From Berkiella sp050247135 (GTDB taxonomy: Bacteria > Pseudomonadota > Gammaproteobacteria > Berkiellales > Berkiellaceae), in NCBI GenBank assembly GCA_050247135.1, contig JBFWUT010000007.1, positions 1-64,000 on the forward strand: 64,000 bases of DNA, given 5' to 3'. The notes under the pieces are model-generated. The model ran no database searches and was not told the DNA's origin. It was given only the letters and a program-made list of their open reading frames with translations. Shown piece by piece: positions 1 to 8,275 of the stretch. The position numbers and the translations under genes were made by a program. Every line of letters begins with the position of its first letter. The stretch's first letter is position 1.

Positions 1-390
1 ATCAATACGTTTTAATAATGATTGAGCACGCTGTGGGTCCTGCTCGGCAAGTTTAAAGAGTTCAGTAAATTGCGCTTTAACAGCTTGTTGTAAAGTCGTT
101 TTGACTTTATTCTGAATAGTGTTTTCATCAGGGAGAAGTTTGCCCTTATTGGTATTTGCAGTGCCGATTTGACTGAGCAAGGCATCATCGTCAGGGAAAT
201 AGGCCACTTTCAATTGCGTTAAGCCAAGGCCATCTTTGTCATTCACCCAGGCCATTCGCTCGGCGGCTTTAAGGTCAACCAGTTTTTTGGTGCTAGCGGA
301 GCTCTCTTTATCAGGAGCACTTTTGCCCCCTTTCTTGGGAAGAGGAGGAGGTGGTGGTGCAGGCGGTGGTGGTGGACCATTTTGAGCCAT
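1..390 (-). CDS. Polyproline N-terminal protein, partial (C-terminus outside window)
   Basis: The reading frame opens with ATG at 390-388 and stays open to the window edge, giving 130 residues without a stop. A good ribosome binding site (AAGGAGAG) lies just upstream. After MAQNG comes a run of about ten prolines broken by one alanine, then a Lys/Gly/Ser linker and a hydrophilic, probably helical region. Polyproline runs of this kind are known in actin- or SH3/profilin-binding proteins and in some secreted bacterial effectors, but no WH2 or other domain could be recognised here. The function is unknown; a host-directed role is only a guess from this organism's other eukaryote-like genes. Confidence 0.75.
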   Translation of the reverse strand, partial: MAQNGPPPPPAPPPPPLPKKGGKSAPDKESSASTKKLVDLKAAERMAWVNDKDGLGLTQLKVAYFPDDDALLSQIGTANTNKGKLLPDENTIQNKVKTTLQQAVKAQFTELFKLAEQDPQRAQSLLKRID

Positions 391-547
391 AATTCTCTCC
401 TTAACATCCTTGTATCATCGTGCTTGCCAAGGTTAGGATTCTTTTCATTACTGCTATAGACAAAAGGGCTTACAATTAGTTCCCTATTGAGTGCAGTTGC
501 ATCATTGATAAAAAGTAAGTAGGCTTTTCACTTTTAGGCGGGCGCTC

Positions 548-1354
548 ATGAAACACTTTGCGGTATTTGGCTTTCCTATTAGTCACAGCTTGTCTCCACA
601 AATTCATGCAGCCTTTGCGGCGCAATTGGGTATTGAACTTAGCTATGAACGTCTCGAAGTAAAGCCAGGCGAGCTTAAAGATGCTTTAGTGCAATTTAAA
701 CAAAAAGGTGGATTTGGCGCCAATATCACTGTGCCCTTAAAGCATGAGGCTTATGATCTTTGTCAGTCACTCTCAAGCCGTGCCAAGCAGGCACAAGCAG
801 TTAATACCTTGGGTTGGAATGCAGCAGGTGAGCTGTGGGGCGATAATACCGACGGTGAAGGGCTGGTGCGTGATTTAGTAATAAACCAGCAGTTAACGCT
901 CACCGCTAAAAGGATCCTGATCTTGGGGGCAGGTGGCGCTACCGCCGGGATTTTAGCACCCTTGTTGTCCTTTTCTCCTACCTTGGTGATTGTGAATCGT
1001 GATCTTAAAAAAGCACAGGCAATGGTACAAAACTATCCAGGCGTGAAAGCATTAAGTTATGAAGGCATATTAGATGAAAAGCCCTTTGATTACATTATTA
1101 ATGCAACCTCAGCAAGTTTACAAAATGCGATGCCGCCAATTGCCCCTCATCTGCTAAGAGAGGCTTGTTGTGTCGATTTAGCCTATCGCAAAAATGAACT
1201 TACTCCTTTTTTAACTTGGGCTAAAGCTCAGCAAGCAGCAATGACCTTGGATGGGCTTGGTATGTTAGTGGAGCAGGCCGCTTTAGGATTTGCGCTTTGG
1301 CATGGCAAACAACCACAAACGGCCGAAGTGCTTAAAGTGCTGCGTGCGCCTTAA
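548..1354 (+). CDS. aroE: Shikimate 5-dehydrogenase
   Basis: AroE makes shikimate from 3-dehydroshikimate with NADPH, the fourth step of the chorismate pathway, in the cytoplasm. The 268-residue protein has the normal family length. The N-terminal substrate domain shows SHSLSP at 12-17 and the catalytic and binding residues K65, N86 and D102 at the same numbers as in E. coli. The Rossmann NADP site GAGGAT is at 127-132. The C-terminal LDGLGMLVEQA block is typical of the family. The stop codon overlaps the stop of the convergent gamma-carbonic-anhydrase gene by 4 bp (TTAA serves both strands). The ribosome binding site is weak (GGCGGG). Identification is secure. Confidence 0.96.
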   Translation: MKHFAVFGFPISHSLSPQIHAAFAAQLGIELSYERLEVKPGELKDALVQFKQKGGFGANITVPLKHEAYDLCQSLSSRAKQAQAVNTLGWNAAGELWGDNTDGEGLVRDLVINQQLTLTAKRILILGAGGATAGILAPLLSFSPTLVIVNRDLKKAQAMVQNYPGVKALSYEGILDEKPFDYIINATSASLQNAMPPIAPHLLREACCVDLAYRKNELTPFLTWAKAQQAAMTLDGLGMLVEQAALGFALWHGKQPQTAEVLKVLRAP

Positions 1355-1878
1355 GCAAGATATTGATTTTTAAGTGCCACATAATTCGCTGCACTATAGC
1401 GGATATAAGCAATTTCATCAGATGTTAAGGCCCGTTTTTTAATGGCGGGGCTGCCTACCCATAGATAGCCGCTTTCTAATGTTTTCCCTGGGCTCACTAA
1501 AGCGCCAGCCCCTAAAATGACTTCAGATTCAATAATCGCACCATCCATCACGATGCTGCCCATGCCAATTAAGCAAGCATCATGCACGGTACAACCATGT
1601 AAAATCGCTTTGTGGCCAATAGTGACATCGCTGCCAATGGTCAGGGGGAAGCCTTGGGGATTAAATGGGCCAGCATGGGTAATATGTAACACACAGCCAT
1701 CTTGGACGCTGGTTCTGTCGCCAATGTGAATGTGATGCATATCGCCACGAATAGAAGCGAAAGGCCAAATAGAGCAATCGCGGCCAATACTGACTTGACC
1801 GATAATCACGGCGGCGTCATCGACATAGGTATTTGCGCCGATTGTGGGTTGATGGTTTAAATAAGAGCGAATGGGCAT
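1351..1878 (-). CDS. Gamma-carbonic anhydrase family (YrdA-like) left-handed beta-helix protein
   Basis: A 175-residue hexapeptide-repeat protein. The start is set at ATG 1878-1876 because a strong Shine-Dalgarno (AAGGAGG) lies 5-6 bases upstream and homologues begin with this MPIRSYLNHQP-type N-terminus; an upstream in-frame extension to 2004 would run into the kinase gene and is rejected. The zinc-ligand region is visible: a histidine in VLHITH and two in GHKAILHG. Members trimerise and bind zinc, iron or cobalt. Some have weak carbonic anhydrase activity, but YrdA-type proteins mostly lack a proven function. It is convergent with aroE. Family assignment is firm and the reaction uncertain. 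Confidence 0.9.
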   Translation of the reverse strand: MPIRSYLNHQPTIGANTYVDDAAVIIGQVSIGRDCSIWPFASIRGDMHHIHIGDRTSVQDGCVLHITHAGPFNPQGFPLTIGSDVTIGHKAILHGCTVHDACLIGMGSIVMDGAIIESEVILGAGALVSPGKTLESGYLWVGSPAIKKRALTSDEIAYIRYSAANYVALKNQYLA

Positions 1879-1915
1879 AGTGTCCTCCTTGAGCGCTATC
1901 TTAACAGATTTACGC

Positions 1916-3238
1916 TCAAATTTTCGGACTGTCACTCCCCTTTTGGCGAGTTGTCTCAGGTTCTGAGGTAGGTGAGGGTGGTTCACCTGACTGTGGGCGG
2001 CCACGTTTTGACGAGGGATCTCTGCGTGCCATCTCAGAAGGCAATATCGCTTGGGGACGAAAAGCGTTACTCACCGCGCTTTTTTCAGCTGATAAATCCT
2101 GGTGATCTCTTAATAGTTGTAGCTGACGGGCCTTGATCTTTTTAGCCAGTTGTTTAATTTCTGCTTTAATATTCACTGGCAGCTGGTGCTCTAAAATCTG
2201 ACGATTTAAATTATTTGCTTCTGCATGCTTTCTTGCAATATCTTTAATTTCTTGCTCCGGGATTGCGAATAAAGATTTTTGAATAAGACGAATGTCTAAT
2301 TGAGCACGAATAGCCGATAGCCGTTCTATTGCCTGATTGAGACTGAGACGATCAGTTGGCTTGTCGTTGCCCCCAAGGATGGGTTCTTGAGAGAGCTCTT
2401 TGAACAGCTTCATGATTTGCGCCACTTCTCTTCCGGCAAAATCAGGAGCATATTTTTCAGTAAATTCAGAAGTGACGCCAAAATCAATAGCCAGAGAATA
2501 GGCATCGGTACTGACATCATACTTGCGTTCAGGCGGATGCCCCGCTCTTCTTGCGGCAAGCAGTCGGGTCTCAGGTGCGCGATGATAGTTTGAGATGATA
2601 GCCTCCTCTTCTACATAAACCGCTTCTTCATCTGCCTGTAAAATATGTGACATACCAAAATCGATAAGAGTTGCTTGGATATTGCTCGGGTCATAGAGTA
2701 AATTGCCATTGTGCAGATCGCCATGGATGACGCGTTTTTTGTGCAACTCTTTGGTGGCTTCCAAGCAGGCAATCCAACAGTTCATGGCGTCTTTGAGGAT
2801 TAACAATTGTCCTTTGACATCATCAGGGGGAAGCTCTTTGGCCCTTTGATCTAACTCTTTGAAGTATTTTTCAACTTCCATACCGCGGATATAAGGCTGA
2901 ATAACATAAACTTGCACTTTATTAGAATCCGGTGATTCTTGAATGATGAAATCGGCGTTGCGCTCAAGATGTTTCATCACACGGATTTCTTTTTTGATTT
3001 CGTCAATCAGTTTGGGGTATTCGCTCGAAGATTTATCCAGCGTTAAGGTTTTCACCGCCAGAGGAACCCCGTCTTGATTGAACGCAATCGATACAGTGCC
3101 AAAAGCGCCTTTGCCTAAAAAGGCAGTCGGCCCTGCCACCTCTTTGGGTAATAGTTCAGCGGGCAATAAAGTATATTGGCCATATTGGCCTTGGATCTTT
3201 GTTTTCGTTTTTGCTTTTTTTTCAGGACCTGGATTCAC
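1916..3238 (-). CDS. Eukaryote-like Ser/Thr protein kinase
   Basis: A 440-residue protein starting at GTG 3238 with an excellent ribosome binding site (AAGGAGG, spacing about 7). The N-terminal two-thirds are a Hanks-type kinase domain: glycine loop GKGAFGTV at 42-49, ATP lysine K63, helix-C glutamate about E84, catalytic loop HGDLHNGN at 172-179 (D174, N179), DFG at 193-195 and APE at 221-223. All catalytic residues are present, so it is probably active. The C-terminal 150 residues are charged and helical, ending in a Pro/Ser/Thr-rich tail; there is no transmembrane segment or PASTA domain. HGD replaces the common HRD, as in RIO-like and bacterial kinases. A secreted effector is possible but unproven. 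Confidence 0.88.
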   Translation of the reverse strand: MNPGPEKKAKTKTKIQGQYGQYTLLPAELLPKEVAGPTAFLGKGAFGTVSIAFNQDGVPLAVKTLTLDKSSSEYPKLIDEIKKEIRVMKHLERNADFIIQESPDSNKVQVYVIQPYIRGMEVEKYFKELDQRAKELPPDDVKGQLLILKDAMNCWIACLEATKELHKKRVIHGDLHNGNLLYDPSNIQATLIDFGMSHILQADEEAVYVEEEAIISNYHRAPETRLLAARRAGHPPERKYDVSTDAYSLAIDFGVTSEFTEKYAPDFAGREVAQIMKLFKELSQEPILGGNDKPTDRLSLNQAIERLSAIRAQLDIRLIQKSLFAIPEQEIKDIARKHAEANNLNRQILEHQLPVNIKAEIKQLAKKIKARQLQLLRDHQDLSAEKSAVSNAFRPQAILPSEMARRDPSSKRGRPQSGEPPSPTSEPETTRQKGSDSPKI

Positions 3239-3392
3239 GGGCTTTCCTCCTTCTTTAATGCTTTGAAGGTATTAAGTGGAATAAAGTTCCCCAAAGGTTA
3301 ATCGTGGCTATACAAGTGAAGGGAAAACGTTAAAATGAGAGAGGGCTTACATACAGTTTTTGTACAACAACTAACCAATAGGCAAATGCTTC

Positions 3393-5432
3393 ATGAATAA
3401 TCCGCTTTTAGAACCCTTTGAACTGCCACCGTTTTCACGCATTCGTCCAGAACATGTTGAGCCAGCGGTAGATACGCTGATTGAGCGCAATTTGCGCGCT
3501 ATCAATGAACTTGTGATGGGTCAAAAAAATCCGACATGGGATTCTTTGGTGGCTCCCATTGAAGATCTAGATGACGATTTGAATAAAGCATGGTCGCCTG
3601 TCTCGCATTTAAATTCGGTCGCTAATTCTAAGCCTTTGCGAGAAGTGTATCACTTATGTTTACCCAAATTATCTGATTATGGGACAACGGTGGGGCAAAA
3701 CAAGTTACTCTATGAAGCCTATGTCGCTTTAAAAGAAGCGCCAAGCTTTGCCAAGCTGGATAAAGCTCAACAAAAAACTATTACCAATGCTATTCGCGAT
3801 TTCAAACTTTCGGGTGTGGCATTAGCTGATGATAAAAAAGAGGAATTTGCTAAATTAAGCAAAAAACTGTCAGAGTTACAAAGTCATTTTCAAGATAATG
3901 TGATGGATGCGACGGATCATTGGCACCATGATGTTACTGATGAAAATGAATTGAAAGGGATCCCCAAAGAATCCATTGCGCTGGCCAAGCTTGCTGCTGA
4001 GAAAGCAGAAGTGAAGGGGTGGCGCTTAACCTTAGATTTTCCTTGCTATTATGCAGTGATTCAATATGCGGATAACCGTGAACTGCGTCAAAAAATGCAT
4101 CAAGCTTATAACACTCGTGCTTCAGAGCTCGGCCAGAACCCTGAGCGCTGGGATAACACGCAATTGATGGATGAGATTTTAAAGACGCGACACGCTCTTG
4201 CACAACTTCTTGGTTTTAACAATTATGCCGAACGTTCGGTATTTAAAAAAATGGCCAAAGATCCCCAAAAAGTCATGACCTTCTTAGAAGATTTAGCCAA
4301 ACTCACTAAACCTTTTGCTGAAAAAGAATTTAAAGAACTACAAGCCTTTGCTAAAAAGGAATATGGCATTGATAAGCTAGAGCCTTGGGATATCGCCTAT
4401 TACAGTGAAAAACTTCAACAGCAACAATACAGCCTTTCAGAAGAATTGTTGCGGCCTTTCTTCCCTGCCGATCATGTAGTAAACGGGCTATTTGAAGTAG
4501 TCAAGCGTTTGTATGGTTTAAATATTGTAGAAGAAACTAATGTTGATAAATGGCACGATGATGTGCGTTTTTATGTCATTTATGATAGTAACAAACAATT
4601 ACTTGGAAAATTTTATTTAGATCTTTACGCACGCAATCAAAAGCGAGGTGGCGCGTGGATGGATGAAGCTTGTGTGCGTCGCAAAAGTCACGGCAAATTG
4701 CAATATCCCGTAGCGTATTTAACCTGTAATTTTCGTGCCAGTGTGGGCAATGAGCCAGCCCTTTTAACGCATGATGAAGTGATTACCTTGTTCCATGAGT
4801 TTGGTCATGGTTTGCACCATATGCTAACCAAAATTGACTATCCCAGTGTTTCTGGCATAAATGGGGTTCCATGGGATGCCGTCGAATTGCCAAGCCAGTT
4901 CATGGAAAATTGGTGCTGGGAACGTGAAGCGTTGGCCTTTATTTCCAGCCATTATCAAACGAAAGAACCATTACCCCAAGATTTGCTGCAAAAAATGATG
5001 AAAGCTAAAAATTTTCAATCGGCTATGCAGTTAATTCGTCAATTAGAATTTGCGCTTTTTGACTTTCGTATTCATTTGGAATATGACCCCAGCAAACCCA
5101 GTAATATACAAGCTATTTTAAATGAAGTAAGAGCGAAATATGCCGTAGTAGCTTATGCACCTTATTCGCGTTTTGCACAAAGCTTTACTCATATTTTTGC
5201 AGGCGGCTATGCCGCAGGCTATTACAGCTATCTATGGGCCGAAGTCTTAGCTTGCGATGCTTTTTCAAAGTTTGAAGAGGACGGTATTTTTAATCAAAAA
5301 ACGGGGCAAGCCTTTTTGCAGAAAATCTTAGAAAAAGGTGGCAGTGAAGAACCTGAGGTTCTATTTAGAGATTTTCGCGGACGCGATCCTGAGTTAACGC
5401 CCCTTCTAAAGCATAGAGGGCTCACTAATTAA
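3393..5432 (+). CDS. prlC: Oligopeptidase A (M3 zinc metallopeptidase)
   Basis: This 679-residue cytoplasmic zinc peptidase degrades short peptides, including cleaved signal peptides. It matches OpdA/PrlC of E. coli in length and layout. The zinc motif HEFGH sits at residues 468-472, followed by the conserved GLHHMLT segment and, downstream, the tyrosine-rich FAGGYAAGYYSYLWAEV block that lines the substrate cleft. It stands alone. The stop is followed within about 10 bases by a long AT-cored hairpin that may end the transcript. Identification is secure. Confidence 0.96.
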   Translation: MNNPLLEPFELPPFSRIRPEHVEPAVDTLIERNLRAINELVMGQKNPTWDSLVAPIEDLDDDLNKAWSPVSHLNSVANSKPLREVYHLCLPKLSDYGTTVGQNKLLYEAYVALKEAPSFAKLDKAQQKTITNAIRDFKLSGVALADDKKEEFAKLSKKLSELQSHFQDNVMDATDHWHHDVTDENELKGIPKESIALAKLAAEKAEVKGWRLTLDFPCYYAVIQYADNRELRQKMHQAYNTRASELGQNPERWDNTQLMDEILKTRHALAQLLGFNNYAERSVFKKMAKDPQKVMTFLEDLAKLTKPFAEKEFKELQAFAKKEYGIDKLEPWDIAYYSEKLQQQQYSLSEELLRPFFPADHVVNGLFEVVKRLYGLNIVEETNVDKWHDDVRFYVIYDSNKQLLGKFYLDLYARNQKRGGAWMDEACVRRKSHGKLQYPVAYLTCNFRASVGNEPALLTHDEVITLFHEFGHGLHHMLTKIDYPSVSGINGVPWDAVELPSQFMENWCWEREALAFISSHYQTKEPLPQDLLQKMMKAKNFQSAMQLIRQLEFALFDFRIHLEYDPSKPSNIQAILNEVRAKYAVVAYAPYSRFAQSFTHIFAGGYAAGYYSYLWAEVLACDAFSKFEEDGIFNQKTGQAFLQKILEKGGSEEPEVLFRDFRGRDPELTPLLKHRGLTN

Positions 5433-5440
5433 AAGGCCTG

Positions 5441-5473
5441 AACGGTACAGGAAAAATGATTTTTTGTACCGTT
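5441..5473 (+). terminator. Hairpin downstream of prlC, possible terminator
   Basis: Nine-base arms AACGGTACA (5441-5449) and TGTACCGTT (5465-5473) pair perfectly, and the inner loop AAAAAT-g-ATTTTT can also pair, giving one long stem. The T run after it is short and interrupted, so termination efficiency is uncertain. Confidence 0.5.
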
Positions 5474-5795
5474 TGTTTAGGGTTGAATAACTTTGCTTTA
5501 ATCTGTCATAAATAATTCATCGATGTTATGAAATATTAGGCAAGTAAAGATGCTTAAAATTCAATAGCATAGATAATATTAAATACACAGGTTAGGAACT
5601 CAAGCATGCACTATAATTTAATTTTATAGGTACAAAAAATAAAAACGAGGTAATCAACTATTTTTTCTATAACAGGAAAAGTATACTGATAGTTATCACC
5701 CCAAAGTGATCACATCAAGGGTTACAAACATGCTTACCTACCCATATCCATGTTTGCAATATAGTCAGTAGTTTTAGACTTTATAAGAGGTAACC
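5474..5795. other. Non-coding AT-rich region, rmf leader and promoter
   Basis: About 320 bases without a credible gene, very AT-rich. Short palindromes (TGATAGTTATCA and GTGATCAC, around 5690-5712) could be operators but match no site I can name. The last 10 bases carry the rmf Shine-Dalgarno GAGGTAA. No clean -35/-10 pair stands out; TATACT near 5682 is one candidate -10. Confidence 0.5.
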
Positions 5796-5978
5796 ATGAA
5801 AAGAGTTAAGAGAGATATGACCCACCGCGCGTATAAACAAGGCTACAATCAAGGCGTAAAAGGCCACACTAAGAGATGCCCTTTCTCTGAGTCGGACAAA
5901 CGTGGTCAATGGTTAGGAGGTTGGCGGGATGGCCATGCCGATTACGTGGCGGGTTATAGAACGGTAGCAGATGTTTAA
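5796..5978 (+). CDS. rmf: Ribosome modulation factor
   Basis: A 60-residue basic protein with the RMF signature: an N-terminal MKR.KRD, the RAYKQGYNQG segment, a cysteine-proline turn (CPF) and the diagnostic QWLGGWRDG block aligned with E. coli RMF. RMF binds the 30S subunit near the mRNA exit channel and converts 70S ribosomes into inactive dimers in stationary phase. The start has a good ribosome binding site (GAGGTAACC). A strong rho-independent terminator follows directly, so the gene is monocistronic, as in E. coli. In E. coli rmf is induced by ppGpp and slow growth; nothing in this leader proves the same control. Confidence 0.93.
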   Translation: MKRVKRDMTHRAYKQGYNQGVKGHTKRCPFSESDKRGQWLGGWRDGHADYVAGYRTVADV

Positions 5979-5998
5979 AGACATCAAAGTCAATCAAA

Positions 5999-6025
5999 AA
6001 ACCCCGCTGTTGCGGGGTTTTTTTT
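5999..6025 (+). terminator. Rho-independent terminator of rmf
   Basis: A perfect GC stem, CCCCGC (6002-6007) with GCGGGG (6012-6017), a TGTT loop and a run of eight T. The preceding A run means it could also end transcription from the small convergent gene on the minus strand. Confidence 0.95.
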
Positions 6026-6027
6026 GA

Positions 6028-6261
6028 CTATACTCGCAAATCAACATGTTCTGACAGTATCTTTTCAGTATTTTCCAGGATTTCGTTTGGCGTGGCCTCT
6101 TCGGCTTTCGTAAGAGATTTTCTCCGCGAGTTTTTGAAGTTGCGTTGTTCGCGATTTATGCAAGCCTGTTTTTCAGTGGCGGTTACTTTTTTGAGAGAGG
6201 ATGCAAACAGTGCGTTCTCAATTTGACTGGCAATATATAAGGTATCAGAGATAGATGGCAT
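6028..6261 (-). CDS. Small hypothetical protein, 77 residues
   Basis: Not recognised. The ATG at 6261 is preceded by a strong ribosome binding site (AAGGAGAG, spacing about 6), which supports real expression. The protein is hydrophilic and probably helical, with a basic centre (REQRNFKNSRRKS) and an acidic C-terminus; there is no signal peptide or membrane segment. It lies between bioC upstream on the same strand and the rmf terminator, and could be the last gene of the bioB-bioC transcript, although a gap of about 57 bases separates it from bioC. Confidence 0.6.
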   Translation of the reverse strand: MPSISDTLYIASQIENALFASSLKKVTATEKQACINREQRNFKNSRRKSLTKAEEATPNEILENTEKILSEHVDLRV

Positions 6262-6318
6262 AAACTCTCTCCTTATTGTTGCGGTATATTTTCTAGAGCG
6301 ATTTTTTTAGTAAAAGGT

Positions 6319-7209
6319 TCAACTGGCTTCACCTGAATTTTTTACAAGACGTGGAATTTTATCGCCAGGAATTTTAATGATCCCCTCTTTATCCTGTGAA
6401 TATAACTGAGATAAAGGCTGCTGCCATGCATGTCCATAGATTACTTCATAGCTAGCGGGGATGCATCCATTAGCAAGCTTGAAGGTGTCGTAAGCTTGCA
6501 ACATCCGCAAGTAGTGTTGCGAAGGTAGACAACCTGAAGGACGCTTCTTATTCACATTGTGTGCGCCTGTTCCTTTGAGATCTTTTAACAGGCTTTTCAC
6601 ATCAGGGTAATGAATAGTAACCATTTCCATATCAATCACGGGATCAGAAAATCGCAAATTTAATAACTGATCACCAATATCATGCATATCGATAAATTCG
6701 TTGACATGGGTTTTGTTATCAACCACAGCAAAACTCTGACGTAATTCAAACAAGGTCTGGGGTCCAAGAGTTGAAAAGAAGATCATACCGCCGGGTTTTA
6801 AAACACGTTTAAATTCAGCAAATGCAAGGGGCAAGTCGAGGCACCATTGTAAAGCAAAATTAGAAAAAATCAGATCAATGCTGTTTTTTTGAAATGGTAA
6901 TTGTTCGGCGTCAGCACAAAAATAATGTGGATTATTGCGCCAAAAGTGCCAAGATTGTTGACTTTTTGCAAAGTGGGTCATCCCTGGTGCGATATCCACA
7001 GCCAACACGGTGCTCTGTGGGAATTGCTGTTGAAGACGACGGGTAAGCGAGCCTGTGCCTGCACCCACATCAAGAATAGTACGAGGTGGCTCTTTCAAAT
7101 AATCCAGTCTCTCGATTAAGCGCTGACCAATTTCTTGCTGTACAAACGCATGCTTATCATAGGTTTTTGCGGCACAGCTAAAAGAGCGAGCAACATCAGC
7201 TTTGTTCAT
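6319..7209 (-). CDS. bioC: Malonyl-ACP O-methyltransferase
   Basis: BioC uses S-adenosylmethionine to methylate the free carboxyl of malonyl-ACP, disguising it so that the fatty acid enzymes can build the pimelate part of biotin. The 296-residue protein begins with the typical VARSFSCAAKTYDKHA segment and has the SAM-binding motif DVGAGTGS at 47-54, then ADAEQLPF, SNFALQW and LKPGG, all standard BioC blocks. It is somewhat longer than E. coli BioC (about 250), with the extra length at the C-terminus. Its ATG overlaps the bioB stop by 4 bp, so the two are translationally coupled. Confidence 0.93.
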   Translation of the reverse strand: MNKADVARSFSCAAKTYDKHAFVQQEIGQRLIERLDYLKEPPRTILDVGAGTGSLTRRLQQQFPQSTVLAVDIAPGMTHFAKSQQSWHFWRNNPHYFCADAEQLPFQKNSIDLIFSNFALQWCLDLPLAFAEFKRVLKPGGMIFFSTLGPQTLFELRQSFAVVDNKTHVNEFIDMHDIGDQLLNLRFSDPVIDMEMVTIHYPDVKSLLKDLKGTGAHNVNKKRPSGCLPSQHYLRMLQAYDTFKLANGCIPASYEVIYGHAWQQPLSQLYSQDKEGIIKIPGDKIPRLVKNSGEAS

Positions 7210-8195
7210 GAGACAACCTGGCAGGGAATGGTTTTGGCATAGGTTGCACTAGATTCTGCTTTAATACCTAAGCGGTTCAGTAACTCATAATCTTTGACCA
7301 TATCAACATTGTCGGTGACTAATAATTTTTCACTATGATGAATGGAATTAGCGCCAGCCATAAAGCACAGTGCTTGCATCGTATCGGACATAGCTACTCG
7401 ACCACCAGATAACCTGACATAGGCTTTTGGCATCATAATACGCGCACAGGCTATCATTCGAACAAAATCAAATTCATCTACCGGCTGTTGGTTGTGCAAA
7501 GGTGTTCCTTCAATAGCAACCAGTTGATTAATTGGCACACTTTGCGGATGGGTAGGTTGATTTGCTAAAGTCAGTAATAAATTGAATCTATCTGTCTGCG
7601 TTTCGCCTAGGCCCAAGATCCCGCCACTGCACACTTTGATCCCTGCTTTTCTGACAACCTCAAGCGTATCTAATCTATCTTGAAAACTACGTGTGGTAGA
7701 AACTTTAGCAAAATGTTCTTTGGAGCTTTCTAAATTATGGTTGTAGTAATCAAGGCCTGCTTCTTTAAGGGCTTGTGCTTGATGTGGTTTTAATTTGCCA
7801 ATGGTAATACAGGCCTCTAAACCAAATGACTTGATAGTTTTTACCATTTCAAGAACATTGGCTAAATTTCGTTCAGTGGGGCCACGCCAAGAGGCCGCCA
7901 AACATAATCGTGTGGCGCCGCGTGCTTGAGCTTTTTTTGCTTCGTGAATAATATCATCAACGCTAGCGAGCGGTTCATTCTCGACACCTGTTTGATTGTA
8001 AATACTTTGTCCACACCAGGCACAATCTTCTGGACAACCACCTACTTTAATATTATATAACCCGCACACTTGAATGGTATTCGCAGTAAAAGATTGTCGA
8101 TGGATGAGTTGCGCTTGTAACAAGAGATCCATAAAGGGTTGATGATAAAGTGCTTGTACTTCTTCAAAAGTCCAATCATGGCGCAGAGTTAGCAT
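7206..8195 (-). CDS. bioB: Biotin synthase
   Basis: BioB is the radical-SAM enzyme that inserts sulphur into dethiobiotin. The Fe4S4 motif CxxxCxxC is at C54, C58 and C61 of the 329-residue product counted from ATG 8195. That start is chosen because the family N-terminus (H-D-W-T, FMDLLLQAQ.IHR) begins there; the frame stays open upstream to 8492, but that part lies antisense to comF and matches nothing. The ribosome binding site is weak. The divergent promoter must lie in 8196-8275, where a small palindrome TTGAT-N4-ATCAA (8248-8261) is the only candidate operator seen; no BirA box was recognised. bioC follows with a 4 bp overlap. Confidence 0.94.
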   Translation of the reverse strand: MLTLRHDWTFEEVQALYHQPFMDLLLQAQLIHRQSFTANTIQVCGLYNIKVGGCPEDCAWCGQSIYNQTGVENEPLASVDDIIHEAKKAQARGATRLCLAASWRGPTERNLANVLEMVKTIKSFGLEACITIGKLKPHQAQALKEAGLDYYNHNLESSKEHFAKVSTTRSFQDRLDTLEVVRKAGIKVCSGGILGLGETQTDRFNLLLTLANQPTHPQSVPINQLVAIEGTPLHNQQPVDEFDFVRMIACARIMMPKAYVRLSGGRVAMSDTMQALCFMAGANSIHHSEKLLVTDNVDMVKDYELLNRLGIKAESSATYAKTIPCQVVS

Positions 8196-8275
8196 AAGGG
8201 TACTGTGCTCTTTGTTATAAATAAGGCGCCCATCGTAGTCTGCGAGATTGATAAGGATCAACGTCACGGGGCCAG

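Noticed and set aside
8196..8275. BirA operator upstream of bioB
   Set aside because: No sequence resembling the long BirA palindrome; only a short TTGAT/ATCAA pair is present.
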